This document shows positions 25,001 to 33,672 of a stretch of 64,000 nucleotides of DNA, in pieces. Origin of the DNA: UBA6115 sp050953005 (GTDB taxonomy: Bacteria > Bacillota > Clostridia > Christensenellales > Aristaeellaceae); the NCBI GenBank assembly GCA_050953005.1, contig JBMNLV010000002.1, positions 1-64,000 of the forward strand, in the 5' to 3' direction. Made by a program: the position numbers and the translations under genes. How positions within the stretch are numbered: the first letter of the stretch is position 1; each line of letters begins with the position of its first letter. The notes under the pieces are model-generated. The model saw only the letters and a list, made by a program, of their open reading frames with translations. It had not been told where the DNA came from and ran no database searches.

Positions 25001-27337
25001 CTTGAGCGCAGTTGGCGGCGTGGCAGTGGCGGACTCGGTCTTGCGGTATACAAATTGCAGGCTTTCAGGCGTGGCGATGTTTTGGGTGATGGTCACATAT
25101 TTGGCCGGGTCTTCGCCGGGCAGCAGGGCGTAGCCCTCCTGGAGGTCCGTTGGCGCGGCGGGCACGCTGTGCTTGCCCTCGCCTGCGATGAAGACGGTAT
25201 CAGCAGCCACGCGCTGTCCGGCTTCATCAACATAGCTGACCACCACGTTCACTTTCTGGGAAACCGGGGGAATCAACTGGTAGACGAATGTAACTTCCTC
25301 AGGGCTGGCGCCGTCCGGCCCGACTTCAATCTGCTCGCTTTGCGGCCCGATCAGTTCGTGTCCGGGCAGCAGGTTGACCGGTGAGGGGGCAAGCGAATGG
25401 CTGCCTTCACCCAGCATGACCACTTGGGTATCCGCCACTGTGTTGCCTTGCCCGTCGCGGTAATGAACGGTGATCACCGCTGACTGCACGGCCGGCTGGG
25501 TTGCCACGGGCGGCGCCTCGAAGGTGAAGGTCACCACGGGCTGGTCCGCGCCCAGCTTGCTCACGTTGACCTGGACCTCATAGGGCGGCAGCAGGGTGTA
25601 GTCGGCAGCTACCCTGGACGTGTCCGGGTAGACAGTGTTGTCGCCGGGCTGCAGGGTGCGCGTCTCCATGGCCAGCTGGTTGCTGCCGGTATCCACGTAC
25701 AGGATGGTGATGTCCGCCGGCTGCGCGGGCGGCCGGGCCGGCGCCTCGAAGGTGAAAGTCACCACGGGCTGGTCCGCGCCCAGCTCGCTCACGTTGACCT
25801 GAACCTCATAGGGCGGCAGCAGGGTGTAGTCGCCCGAGACCAGGGATATGTCCGGCGTGACGGTATTGTCGCCGGGCTGCAGGGTGCGCGTCTCCATGGC
25901 CAGCTGGTTGCTGCTGGTATCCACGTACAGGATGGTGATGTCCACCGGCTGCGCGGGCGGCCGGGCCGGCGCCTCGAAGGTGAAGGTCACCACGGGCTGG
26001 TCCGCGCCCAGTTCGCTCACGTTGACCTGGACCTCATAGGGCGGCAGCGGGGTGTAGTCGGCAGCTACCCTGGACGCGTCCGGCGTGACGGTATTGTCGC
26101 CGGGCTGCAGGGTGCGCGTCTCCATGGCCAGCTGGTTGTTGCCGGTATCCACGTACAGGATGGTGATGTCCGCCGGCTGCGCGGGCGGCCGGGCCGGCGC
26201 CTCGAAGGTGAAGGTCACCACGGGCTGGTCCGCGCCCAGTTCGCTCACGTTGACCTGGACCTCATAGGGCGGCAGCGGGGTGTAGTCGGCAGCTACCCTG
26301 GACGCGTCCGGCGTGACGGTATTGTCGCCGGGCTGCAGGGTGCGCGTCTCCATGGCCAGCTGGTTGTTGCCGGTATCCACGTACAGGATGGTGATGTCCA
26401 CCGGCTGCGCGGGCGGCCGGGCCGGCGCCTCGAAGGTGAAGGTCACCACGGGCTGGTCCGCGCCCAGCTCGCTCACGTTGACCTGGACCTCATAGGGCGG
26501 CAGCGGGGTGTAGTCGGCAGCTACCCTGGACGCGTCCGGCGTGACGGTATTGTCGCCGGGCTGCAGGGTGCGCGTCTCCATGGCCAGCTGGTTGTTGCCG
26601 GTATCCACGTACAGGATGGTGATGTCCACCGGCTGCGCGGGCGGCCGGGCCGGCGCCTCGAAGGTGAAGGTCACCACGGGCTGGTCCGCGCCCAGTTCGC
26701 TCACGTTGACCTGGACCTCATAGGGCGGCAGCAGGGTGTAGTCGCCCGAGACCAGGGATATGTCCGGCGTGACAGTGTTGTCGCCGGGCTGCAGGGTGCG
26801 CGTCTCCATGGTTAGCTGGTTGTTGCCGGTATCCACGTACAGGATGGTGATGTCCGCCGGCTGCGCGGGCGTTTCCGGAGGTTGAGGGGCTGGCGCGCTC
26901 AGGCTGATATAGAGTCTGTACTCATCCATCATCTCGCCGCCGGGCCCCAGAGTATAAAAGGCCAGATACTGGCCGCTCAGCATGCCGTCCGCGTTATAGG
27001 CATACAGCGAGCTGGCCGGTGTGCCGGGCTGGAGAGAAAAACCGTACAGGAACTGACCCGACACATCGCTGACTTCCAGCGTGGCGTTGGCATCGGCCTG
27101 GGCTTCCGGATCGATGTACAGCCAGAAGGCGTTCTCGTAACCGGGGTAGGGCAGGGGCTCTGCCGGCAGTGTCATGGGCGTGCCGTCAGGCAGTGTATAG
27201 TAAAGCGTGACGCTGATGGCCTGTTGCTGGGGCGTGCCCCTTCCCACCGCCAGACCGCCGGACAGGGACAGCAATACCATCATGGACAGCAGCGCTGCGG
27301 CTGCGAGGCGGATGGTGAATTTTAGGCTTCTGTTCAT
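22094..27337 (-). CDS. Giant single-pass surface protein with beta-repeats, SH3 domains and a Q/P-rich tail (frameshifted 3' end)
   Basis: A 1747-residue frame. Order: signal peptide (about 1-30); a unique N-terminal domain; six nearly identical 76-residue repeats (ITILYVDTGNNQLAMETRTL type, about 155-610); MucBP-like modules (ITVHYRDGQGNTV, VVSYVDEAGQRV); five SH3b-like domains (for example VNMREKTNTTSKKLASL) separated by Thr/Pro-rich linkers; a Pro/Ser spacer; one transmembrane segment (LLAVGLIALLGGGGYYAYYLY); and a cytoplasmic Gln/Ala/Pro-rich tail. The tail repeats GTATYRPQSxPPQGGQPGMV, but two 1-bp losses in the 72-bp DNA units shift the frame. The repeat-coding sense continues in other frames to about 22012. 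Ligand and role are unknown; adhesion or wall sensing is likely. Confidence 0.85.
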   Translation of the reverse strand: MNRSLKFTIRLAAAALLSMMVLLSLSGGLAVGRGTPQQQAISVTLYYTLPDGTPMTLPAEPLPYPGYENAFWLYIDPEAQADANATLEVSDVSGQFLYGFSLQPGTPASSLYAYNADGMLSGQYLAFYTLGPGGEMMDEYRLYISLSAPAPQPPETPAQPADITILYVDTGNNQLTMETRTLQPGDNTVTPDISLVSGDYTLLPPYEVQVNVSELGADQPVVTFTFEAPARPPAQPVDITILYVDTGNNQLAMETRTLQPGDNTVTPDASRVAADYTPLPPYEVQVNVSELGADQPVVTFTFEAPARPPAQPVDITILYVDTGNNQLAMETRTLQPGDNTVTPDASRVAADYTPLPPYEVQVNVSELGADQPVVTFTFEAPARPPAQPADITILYVDTGNNQLAMETRTLQPGDNTVTPDASRVAADYTPLPPYEVQVNVSELGADQPVVTFTFEAPARPPAQPVDITILYVDTSSNQLAMETRTLQPGDNTVTPDISLVSGDYTLLPPYEVQVNVSELGADQPVVTFTFEAPARPPAQPADITILYVDTGSNQLAMETRTLQPGDNTVYPDTSRVAADYTLLPPYEVQVNVSKLGADQPVVTFTFEAPPVATQPAVQSAVITVHYRDGQGNTVADTQVVMLGEGSHSLAPSPVNLLPGHELIGPQSEQIEVGPDGASPEEVTFVYQLIPPVSQKVNVVVSYVDEAGQRVAADTVFIAGEGKHSVPAAPTDLQEGYALLPGEDPAKYVTITQNIATPESLQFVYRKTESATATPPTALKAPLVNITYKTEADHILYTTTVPCKEGDETEISVELARVDSAVYQLVNEPIHIITVDAAGNPSQREVVFVFRDITVKTAVITIHYRDDQGKTLSPSQTLTIQTGTHTVPAAPDSLPEGYLLIGNNAVEVTLNPSGVLSQDTVIFVYAKPATPTPSPTATPVATPIPYDVTPMDRYAVSTNDNINYRSSPDTAPKDNILGQVSQKDVLHVQGMVTNQKNEKWYLVEISGRQAFISANFTRLWEFNEAAAYFGWTPTPSPEPQPSPDPFKDGEIIDRWAEVTDSKGVNMREKTNTTSKKLASLSAGTRFWVYTQQTVGEDVWYSVMANGKKGFVMAKYTRLYSAQESAQYQVTLASPMPYSATPTPTIPPASDVPPTQTPDPTETTPISTTSPAYIGPALTIRQTALRTGVSVQDEQIMEMLEVNTLVHVTSQTWVGQEGWSLVTVVADKQAGYVPNASLRYIDESEAAYYLAQLQPQASATTSPTRQPDQRTGYSITRGENVPLRAFPDTNAQIVTLLPEGAVVNVRGQEYTAGTTWDIVQYGESFGYVRSDQLRIFNQSEVENYLNSLRTPTPVPAYTPEPVTLDSPSSYGYVSGDRVILRSEPSTRAKELKLMNKYSFALVYGSSVQSDGIWYRINLDGTVGHVRGDLFTVLSMGELSNYLQSPEYLSANAATIPVSGNNHQQSQITPLESFNNTVWQNPALISASYEPFNPLGTPTPPVEAILTPSPSPSPSPSPTPLTVEGFKEPPPDEKKDSGFPTGLLAVGLIALLGGGGYYAYYLYHQNQKRAAARAAQRRAQAARQAGQPQTRPAEQQPSPYTPPRPGAQGTVQYRPQGTPPQSGPSPYTPPPQGTATYRPQSFPPQGGQPGMVHQHRARQPTARKASLRRAGSRRGTASAGHGDLPPAEPPSAGRAARHGPASAGHGDLPPAERPSAGRATRHGPASAGHSDLPPAKRPSAGRAARRGPIQ
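22110..22450 (-). repeat. 72-bp minisatellite in the 3' end of the giant gene
   Basis: Five marked units share a TGCGGGCGGTAGGTCGC core starting at 22142, 22214, 22286, 22357 and 22428, so spacings are 72, 72, 71 and 71 bases. Each full unit encodes 24 residues (TYRPQSxPPQGGQPG). The two 71-bp units each cause a -1 frameshift in the minus-strand reading. Confidence 0.9.
25505..26872 (-). repeat. 228-bp tandem coding repeats
   Basis: Six near-identical 228-bp units encode 76-residue beta-modules. The neighbouring units at about 26085, 26313 and 26541 differ by only a few bases, which marks recent duplication or gene conversion and makes copy number unstable. Confidence 0.92.
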
Positions 27338-27372
27338 GGACCTGCCTCCTCAATGCTCCTCATGTTGTTACA

Positions 27373-27401
27373 ATTTTATTACAGACTCTTTACCGTGTCA
27401 A
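27373..27401 (-). promoter_or_regulatory. Promoter of the giant surface protein gene
   Basis: On the minus strand, TTGACA (complement of 27396-27401), 17 bases, TAAAAT (complement of 27373-27378); GGAGG precedes the ATG at 27337. Confidence 0.8.
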
Positions 27402-27537
27402 TCACAGCCTGCCGGACATACAACGCTCGCCAGGAGCAATTTCTTCCATTGCCCGGTGGCTTATGCTATACTTATCCATGGCGCCTGAAGGGAAGCCGAT
27501 GCCCGGCAGCGCGTGAAAAGAGTAAGGAGTTATACCA

Positions 27538-28521
27538 TTGAGCACATCACGTTTCGCGGTCTTTGTCGACCTGGAGAATGCCGGCGGCAAGGCGGAGACC
27601 CTCAACAGCATCCTTGAGAAGGTCAAGATCAGGGGCGACATCCTGATTGGCAAGGTCTACGGCTATACTGAAAAATTCGGCGGGCTGAAGGAATTGCTGT
27701 TGTCCAATACCTTTACGGTCGTTCCTTCCCTGCGCTACGGGGTGGCGCAAAAGAACAACGCCGACATTCTGCTGGTGCTGGACGCCATGGAGATTGCCTA
27801 CACCAATCCCCTGATCGACAGCTTTTGTATTGTTTCCGGCGACAGCGACTATACGCCGCTGGTGGGCAAACTAAAATCCATGGGCAAGTTTGTTCTGGGT
27901 ATCTCGCGTTCTGAGGTGGCCAGCACCATTTTTATTAACGCCTGCAATGAGTTTCAGTTTCTGGAGTCAGTGGCTCCCCGCCGCCAGCCGCAAAAAGCCA
28001 AGAAAGCCGACAACGCTGCCGGCGATGACGCCGATCTGCTCAAGCTGGTGGAGTCCATCCTGGACGACCACAAGGAGGAGGAAGTCTTCGCCAGCGAGCT
28101 CAAGGGCATCCTGCTGCGCCTGCGCCCGGATTTCAACGAGCGCAACTACGGCGCCAGCACCTTTTTCAAGCTTCTCAGCCGCCTGTCCCAGCAATATGGC
28201 ACCATCAAGGTGCGTTCGGACAACTACAACGTGATGGTTTCCCTGGCTGCTGAGGAAGGCGCCGCCAGCAAGAGCAGGGAGCTGACCGCGGACAACTGGG
28301 TTGAGGCCTTCCATGAGCAGCTCCAGCATTACAAGGATGACGGTTTTGAGCGCATCAACCCCAGTATCCTCAAGGCCGACATCCAAAGCCTCTATCCCGG
28401 CTTCCAGGAAAAGTCCGTGGGCTTCAAGCGCTTTTCGGACCTGCTCAAAGCGCTGGAAAAGGAAAAGGTGCTGGCGCTTGAAATGGACCAGCAGCGCAAC
28501 ATGCTCATCAAGATGCTGTGA
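27538..28521 (+). CDS. NYN (PIN-like) domain protein with OST-HTH/LOTUS domains
   Basis: Predicted RNA-directed nuclease or RNA-binding protein, 327 residues. The N-terminal NYN domain (about 1-140) has the acidic set FVDLENAGG, NADILLVLDAMEIAY and VSGDSDYTPLVGKL, the usual metal-binding pattern. Two OST-HTH/LOTUS-like winged helices follow (about 160-235 with LRPDFNERNYGASTFFKLL, and about 250-327 with LYPGFQEKSVGFKRFSDLL). The gene starts with TTG at 27538, with AAGGAG 8 bases upstream, and no nearby ATG fits. The cellular RNA target is unknown. Confidence 0.88.
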   Translation: MSTSRFAVFVDLENAGGKAETLNSILEKVKIRGDILIGKVYGYTEKFGGLKELLLSNTFTVVPSLRYGVAQKNNADILLVLDAMEIAYTNPLIDSFCIVSGDSDYTPLVGKLKSMGKFVLGISRSEVASTIFINACNEFQFLESVAPRRQPQKAKKADNAAGDDADLLKLVESILDDHKEEEVFASELKGILLRLRPDFNERNYGASTFFKLLSRLSQQYGTIKVRSDNYNVMVSLAAEEGAASKSRELTADNWVEAFHEQLQHYKDDGFERINPSILKADIQSLYPGFQEKSVGFKRFSDLLKALEKEKVLALEMDQQRNMLIKML

Positions 28522-28570
28522 GTCCGTTTGCGCGGAAGGCTGATCTGCCCGTGTTGAAAGGAGGCTGCTC

Positions 28571-29530
28571 ATGAACCCGGTATATTCCGTCATTGTTCCC
28601 TGCTACAATGAGGAAGACTGCCTGCAGCAGACCCACGCCCGGCTGAGCGCTGCCATGCAGGGCATGGGTGAGTCCTATGAGATCGTTTATGTCAATGACG
28701 GCAGCCGGGATAAAACTCCTGCGATGCTGGATGACCTGGCCGCGCGGGACACCCGGGTGCGCGTCATTCATTTCGCCCGCAATGCCGGCCACCAGATGGC
28801 TGTATCGGCCGGGCTGGATTATGCCGCCGGCCAGGCGGTGATTATCATCGACGCTGACTTGCAGGACCCGCCGGAGTTGATTCCGGAAATGGCCGCGCGC
28901 TGGAAGGCCGGCGCGCAGGTGGTGTATGGCCAGCGCAGGAAGCGCGCGGGCGAAAGCCGCTTCAAGGAGCTGACCGCCAAGTGGTACTATCGCGTTTTGC
29001 GCCGCCTGGCCGGTGACGCCTTTCCGGAGGACACGGGGGATTTTCGCCTGGTTGACCGCGCTGTCGTGGATGTGGTCACCGCCATGCCCGAGCATGCGCG
29101 CTATCTGCGGGGCATGTTTGCCTGGGCAGGCTTCCGTCAGGAAGCGCTGCCCTATGACCGCGACGCGCGCTTTGCCGGGCAGACCCATTATCCCCTTAAG
29201 AAAATGCTCAGGCTGGCGTCTCACGGCATTCTTAGCTTTTCAGACAAACCGCTGCTGTGGCCGCTGTGGTGCGGGCTGATTTGGTTAATCGTGGCGGCCG
29301 GGATGGTTGTCAAGCTGCTGGTGCGCCATTTTCTGGGCTGGAGCAACGCCGCGCTGGCTGTGCCTTTTTTGCTGGTCCTGGGCACCGGCAGCGTGCTGGT
29401 TTCCCTGGGCATCCTGGGTGCTTACCTGGCCCGTGTGTATGAGGAGGTCAAGGGGCGCCCGCTGTATGTGGTTGCGCGCACCGTGGGTTTCAGCCAGCCG
29501 CCGCTTGACAAAGCCCGTATCAAAGCCTGA
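28571..29530 (+). CDS. Glycosyltransferase family 2, polyprenyl-phosphate type
   Basis: Membrane-linked glycosyltransferase of 319 residues. The GT-A domain (about 1-230) has SVIVPCYNEED, VNDGSRDKT and DADLQDPPELI, the metal-binding DxD region. Two transmembrane helices follow (about 232-262 and 272-297), the build of GtrB/DPM1-like enzymes that move a sugar to undecaprenyl phosphate. The HFARNAGHQMAV and RLASHGILSFSDKPL segments agree. It lies 49 bases after the NYN gene with GGAGG before the ATG. The donor sugar is unknown. Confidence 0.9.
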   Translation: MNPVYSVIVPCYNEEDCLQQTHARLSAAMQGMGESYEIVYVNDGSRDKTPAMLDDLAARDTRVRVIHFARNAGHQMAVSAGLDYAAGQAVIIIDADLQDPPELIPEMAARWKAGAQVVYGQRRKRAGESRFKELTAKWYYRVLRRLAGDAFPEDTGDFRLVDRAVVDVVTAMPEHARYLRGMFAWAGFRQEALPYDRDARFAGQTHYPLKKMLRLASHGILSFSDKPLLWPLWCGLIWLIVAAGMVVKLLVRHFLGWSNAALAVPFLLVLGTGSVLVSLGILGAYLARVYEEVKGRPLYVVARTVGFSQPPLDKARIKA

Positions 29531-29615
29531 TCTGTTTGGGGAGAAAGCGTGACAAACCGCCTGGATCCCGGTTGGATGGAGCCGGTGAGGGACAATGTCA
29601 TGCGGGAGGAATTTG

Positions 29616-30713
29616 ATGCCGGAGAACAAGGTGTTGCTGTCCTTGAGGGGCCTGCGCAAGACTTTTGATACCCAGGAGGCCGTCAGCGGCCTGGACCTGG
29701 ACGTATATGAGGGCGAGTTCATCACCCTGCTGGGGCCTTCCGGCTGCGGAAAGACCACCACGCTGCGCATCATTGCGGGGCTGGAGATGCCCACCGCCGG
29801 CCGTGTTTTTCTGGACGGCCAGGACATTACGCATCTGGCGCCTGAGAAACGCGAGGTCAATACTGTCTTCCAGAACTACGCGTTGTTTCCGCACATGAAT
29901 GTCTGGAAGAACATCGCCTATGGTCTGCGCATGCGCGGCGTATCCAAGGCGGAGATTGACAGGAAGGTGCCTCAAATGCTGGAAATGGTCCAGCTGGAGG
30001 GTTATGGCAAGCGCCTGCCCTCCCAGCTCTCCGGCGGACAGCGCCAGCGCGTGGCGATCGCGCGCTCCCTGATTCTTTCCCCCAAGCTGCTTTTGCTGGA
30101 TGAGCCCCTAGGGGCGCTGGACCTGCAGCTGCGCCGGCAGATGCAGCAGGAGCTCAAGCGCATGCAGCGCCAGCTGGGCATTACTTTTATCTATATTACC
30201 CATGACCAGGAAGAGGCGCTGACCATGTCCGACCGCGTTGCGCTCATGCGCAATGGCAGGTTTGTGCAGCTGGACACGCCCAAGGGGCTGTATGAGCAGC
30301 CGCGGACTGCGTTTGCGGCCAGCTTTATCGGCGAGACCAACCTGATCAACGCTACTGCCAGCGCCGTGAAAGAGGAAGAGGTCTTGCTGGACATCTCCGG
30401 TTTTGAAGTGCCCTGCGCCTGCGGGGAATGGATTACCCCCGGAGAGCAGCTGCTGGTTTCCCTGCGCGCCGAGCGGCTGCATCTGTCTGCCCGGGCGGTC
30501 AACACGCCCTGCCGCGTCATGGGAGAGCTGGTGGAAAGTCACTACGCGGGCGGTGAGCGCGCCAGCCTGGTCAGGTTGCCTGATGGGCAAGCCCTGCATG
30601 TGCGCAGCACCACCGAGGGTGAGCAGGTGCCCGACAAGGGCAGCCAGGTCTGTATCTGGTGGCAGCAGACAACGGGCGTCATCGTGCGTGACGACCGGGA
30701 GGGGAACCAATGA
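29616..30713 (+). CDS. potA: Polyamine-type ABC transporter ATP-binding protein (first cluster)
   Basis: ABC ATPase of 365 residues. Walker A GPSGCGKT (about 40-47), Q-loop (VFQNYALFPHMNVW), signature LSGGQRQRVAIARSL, Walker B LLLDEPLGALD and the switch His of ITHDQEEALTMSD are all present. A C-terminal TOBE-type domain (about 285-365) follows. Length and the PHMNVWKNIAYGL region fit PotA/CysA-like importers. Start 29616 is set by GGGAGGA upstream; an in-frame ATG at 29595 has no site. The stop overlaps the next permease gene by 4 bases. No binding-protein gene is found in this cluster. Confidence 0.9.
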   Translation: MPENKVLLSLRGLRKTFDTQEAVSGLDLDVYEGEFITLLGPSGCGKTTTLRIIAGLEMPTAGRVFLDGQDITHLAPEKREVNTVFQNYALFPHMNVWKNIAYGLRMRGVSKAEIDRKVPQMLEMVQLEGYGKRLPSQLSGGQRQRVAIARSLILSPKLLLLDEPLGALDLQLRRQMQQELKRMQRQLGITFIYITHDQEEALTMSDRVALMRNGRFVQLDTPKGLYEQPRTAFAASFIGETNLINATASAVKEEEVLLDISGFEVPCACGEWITPGEQLLVSLRAERLHLSARAVNTPCRVMGELVESHYAGGERASLVRLPDGQALHVRSTTEGEQVPDKGSQVCIWWQQTTGVIVRDDREGNQ

Positions 30714-31579
30714 AGCCGGATGGCGTGACAGGCAGGTTCCAGCGCTCGCGCGAGGTGCTGGCCGTCCCGATGATAGTATACGCGGTGTTGTTTGTCGGGC
30801 TGAGCCTGCTGTATGTCATCGGCTTGTCGCTGATGACCCGCGGTGAGGACTTTTCCGCCGGCGCGCCCTACACGCTGGACAATTTCGCCCGCATCGCCAG
30901 CCCCCTGTACCTGCGCTCCCTGCTGCAGTCTTTGCGCCTGGCGTTTTTTACCGCGCTGTTTTGTTTGCTGCTGGGCTATCCGTTTGCCTATTTTATGGCC
31001 AAGGCCAGCCCCCGGGCGCGCACCTGGATCATGCTGCTGCTGATCGTGCCCTTTTGGACCAACGCGCTCATCCGCATCTATGGCTGGAAAATCCTCTTCG
31101 CGGCCAACGGGCCTATCAATGCCTCGCTCATGGCCGTCGGGCTGATTTCCAGGCCGCTCAAGCTGCTGTATACCGAGTTTGCCGTGCAGGTGGGCATGGT
31201 TTACGCGATGATTCCCTTCATGGTGCTGCCGGTCTATTCAGCCGTGGAGCGCATGGACTGGGCCATGGTGGAGGCCGCGCGCGACCTGGGCGCTACCCCC
31301 GCGCGCGCATTTTTGACCGTCACCCTACCTATGACCCTGCCGGGTGTGCTGGCTGGACTGGTGCTTACCTTTATCCCCTCCATCGGGCTGTTCTTCCTGT
31401 CGGACATCCTGGGCGGCTCCAACACCATGCTCTGGGGCAACATGGTGCACAATGAGCTGCTGAAAAGCCGCGACCTGCCCTTTGCCGCCGCGCTGTCCGT
31501 CGTGCTGCTGGCGCTGACGGGGATGGTGATCCTGCTATACAGGCGCATGGGCGGCCGGGCGGAGAATATGGTGTTTTGA
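30710..31579 (+). CDS. potB: Polyamine-type ABC transporter permease 1
   Basis: Inner-membrane permease of 289 residues with about six transmembrane segments. The cytoplasmic EAA motif is visible (VEAARDLGATPARAFLTVTLP). It pairs with the next gene's product to form the channel. Similarity is to PotB, including VPFWTNALIRIYGW in the central loop and LSDILGGSNTMLWGN near the end. Overlap of 4 bases with the ATPase gene and a 22-base gap to the second permease support one transport operon. Confidence 0.88.
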   Translation: MKPDGVTGRFQRSREVLAVPMIVYAVLFVGLSLLYVIGLSLMTRGEDFSAGAPYTLDNFARIASPLYLRSLLQSLRLAFFTALFCLLLGYPFAYFMAKASPRARTWIMLLLIVPFWTNALIRIYGWKILFAANGPINASLMAVGLISRPLKLLYTEFAVQVGMVYAMIPFMVLPVYSAVERMDWAMVEAARDLGATPARAFLTVTLPMTLPGVLAGLVLTFIPSIGLFFLSDILGGSNTMLWGNMVHNELLKSRDLPFAAALSVVLLALTGMVILLYRRMGGRAENMVF

Positions 31580-31601
31580 CCGGTCATCACAAGGAGGTGC
31601 C

Positions 31602-32474
31602 ATGAAAAAGAATTCTGCCTGGGCCGGTGTGTACATGGCGCTGGTGCTTGTGCTGCTGTATTTGCCGATTTTAGTGGTGGTGCTGTTCTCCTTCAACGGC
31701 AACCCGGGCCGCACGGCCAATTTCCATTTTGAGGGTTTTTCACTGCAGTGGTACCGGGCGCTGTTTGATCCTGCCACCGGCTACGGCCAGCCGCTGCGCA
31801 CCTCATTGGCTGTGGCGCTGTGGAGCGTTGCCCTCTCCGCGCTCCTGGGCAGCCTGGGCGCGATCGGCCTGGTACGGCGCCCGGTGCGCCGGAGCATCCT
31901 GGGGCGGGCGGGCAGTATGGCGCTTACCCTGGGGGAACAGATCGCAGTGCTGCCCATCATGATCCCCGAGATCATCCTGGGCATCGCGCTGATGGTGCTG
32001 CTGACCCTGTTCGGCATTCCTTTCGGCATGCTCAGCCTGGTGCTGTCCCATGTGGCTTTTTGCGTGCCCTACATCTTCATCACGGTGCGCGGCCGCCTGG
32101 CCTCGATGGACCCCGGGCTGGAGGAGGCCGCGCGCGACCTGGGTGCCACACCGCTGAAGGTGCTGACCACGATCACCCTGCCCCTTGCGATGCCGGCGGT
32201 CGTCTCAGGCTGCCTGCTGGCCTTCGCGATGTCGATGGACGATTTTGTCATTTCCTTTTTTGTCAACGGTCCCCGGACCAACACCCTGCCGGTAAAGATT
32301 TATTCCTCCGTAAAGGTGGGCGTGCCGCCGCATGTGAACGCGCTGTGCACGGTGATGCTGGCTGTGGTCTTCCTGATTGTGGCCTTCAGCCAGACGCTGC
32401 AGTCCGGCAAGCTCAGGCGGCAGGAGAGAAGGGACAACAGGGATGGCCGGACAGCGGACGCGCATGGAAAATAA
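31602..32474 (+). CDS. potC: Polyamine-type ABC transporter permease 2
   Basis: Permease of 290 residues with about six transmembrane segments and an EAA motif (LEEAARDLGATPLKVLTTITLP). MSMDDFVISFFVNGPRTNTLPV matches the PotC C-terminal half. AAGGAGG precedes the ATG. After this gene a substrate-binding protein would be expected, but the next genes are murG and mutT, so the system either borrows a binding protein (for instance the PotD at 61545) or has one elsewhere. Confidence 0.88.
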   Translation: MKKNSAWAGVYMALVLVLLYLPILVVVLFSFNGNPGRTANFHFEGFSLQWYRALFDPATGYGQPLRTSLAVALWSVALSALLGSLGAIGLVRRPVRRSILGRAGSMALTLGEQIAVLPIMIPEIILGIALMVLLTLFGIPFGMLSLVLSHVAFCVPYIFITVRGRLASMDPGLEEAARDLGATPLKVLTTITLPLAMPAVVSGCLLAFAMSMDDFVISFFVNGPRTNTLPVKIYSSVKVGVPPHVNALCTVMLAVVFLIVAFSQTLQSGKLRRQERRDNRDGRTADAHGK

Positions 32475-32544
32475 AGATGAAAGTTTCCGGGCGTTTCCCC
32501 ACGTCCCCCGTTTTTCATTCCAACCAAAAGGCAGAGCAGACGAG

Positions 32545-33639
32545 ATGAACACGAACAAAACCATTGTCCTCACCGGCGGCGGCACCGCCGGGCATGTCAC
32601 CCCGCACCTGGCGCTCATGCCAAGGCTTCAGCAGGATGGCTTTGACATCCACTATATCGGGACCGCGCAGGGCATTGAGCGCGGCATGATGGCGGACCGG
32701 CCCGGGGTTTCCTACCATGAGATCTCCTCGGGCAAACTGAGAAGGTATTTTTCCTGGCGCAACCTGTCCGACCCTTTCCGGGTGATGGCAGGCTTTTTTC
32801 AGTCGTTCAGGATTTTAGGCAAGGTGCGGCCGGACGTGGTGTTCTCCAAGGGCGGCTTTGTGGCGGTGCCGGTGGTGGCGGCTGCGTGGCTGAGGAGGAT
32901 CCCTGTCCTGGCGCATGAGAGCGACCTGACACCGGGCCTGGCCAACCGCATCAGCGCGCTGTTTGCCAGGCGGGTGGCGGCCACCTTCCCGGCCTGCGCC
33001 GAAGCGCTTGGAAAAAAGGGAGCGCATACCGGCACGCCGATGCGCGCGGAGCTGTTTTCAGGCGACCGTAAAAAGGGCCTGGACTTTATGGGCTTTGACG
33101 GCGGCAAGCCGGTGCTGCTGATGATGGGCGGCAGCCAGGGCGCCCAGGCGGTCAATGAGGCGCTGCGCGGGGCGCTGCCTTTTTTGCTGCCCAGGATGGA
33201 CGTGTGCCACCTGTGCGGCAAGGGCAAGCTGGCGCCGGCCCTTGAGGGCACGCCGGGCTATGCGCAAAAGGAATTTGTTGACAGGGAGCTGCCCGATGTG
33301 CTGGCAGCCAGCGATGTGGTGCTCTCCCGCGCGGGCGCGACGGCCATCGGCGAGTTCCTGGCGCTGAGGAAGCCCATGCTGCTGGTGCCCTATCCCAAAG
33401 GCGCCAGCCGGGGGGATCAGATCCTCAACGCCGAGGACTTCAGAAAGCGCGGCCTGGCGATGGTGCTGCCACAGGAAGAGATGACGTCGCAGACGCTGGC
33501 TCGGAGGATTCTTGGCTTGCTGGATCAGGCGGATACCCTGCGCGACGCCATGGCGCGGGAGCCCAACGCCGACGGCGCCGCGGCGGTATACGCGATGATC
33601 CTGGAGCTGGCGGGGAAGAAGGGAAAACATCATGGTTGA
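32545..33639 (+). CDS. murG: UDP-GlcNAc:lipid I N-acetylglucosaminyltransferase (MurG)
   Basis: Membrane-associated GT-B enzyme that adds GlcNAc to lipid I to give lipid II in peptidoglycan synthesis. The N-terminal GGGTAGHVTPHLAL loop (about residues 9-22) is the donor/acceptor glycine-rich motif; FSKGGFVAVPVV, HESDLTPGLANR and GGSQGAQAVNEAL follow, as does SRAGATAIGEFLAL, the UDP-sugar binding stretch. Length 364 fits. Start 32545 is chosen because it gives the family N-terminus; the frame runs open further 5' into the permease region. This clostridial MurG branch is often not in the dcw cluster, which would agree with its position here. Confidence 0.92.
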   Translation: MNTNKTIVLTGGGTAGHVTPHLALMPRLQQDGFDIHYIGTAQGIERGMMADRPGVSYHEISSGKLRRYFSWRNLSDPFRVMAGFFQSFRILGKVRPDVVFSKGGFVAVPVVAAAWLRRIPVLAHESDLTPGLANRISALFARRVAATFPACAEALGKKGAHTGTPMRAELFSGDRKKGLDFMGFDGGKPVLLMMGGSQGAQAVNEALRGALPFLLPRMDVCHLCGKGKLAPALEGTPGYAQKEFVDRELPDVLAASDVVLSRAGATAIGEFLALRKPMLLVPYPKGASRGDQILNAEDFRKRGLAMVLPQEEMTSQTLARRILGLLDQADTLRDAMAREPNADGAAAVYAMILELAGKKGKHHG

Positions 33640-33672
33640 AAGCCGCTTTAAGGCGCAGCCCACCGCGATCAG

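Noticed and set aside
25505..26872. Regular direct repeats that could suggest a CRISPR array
   Set aside because: The units are 228 bp with no unique spacers and are in frame in a protein gene; they are coding repeats.
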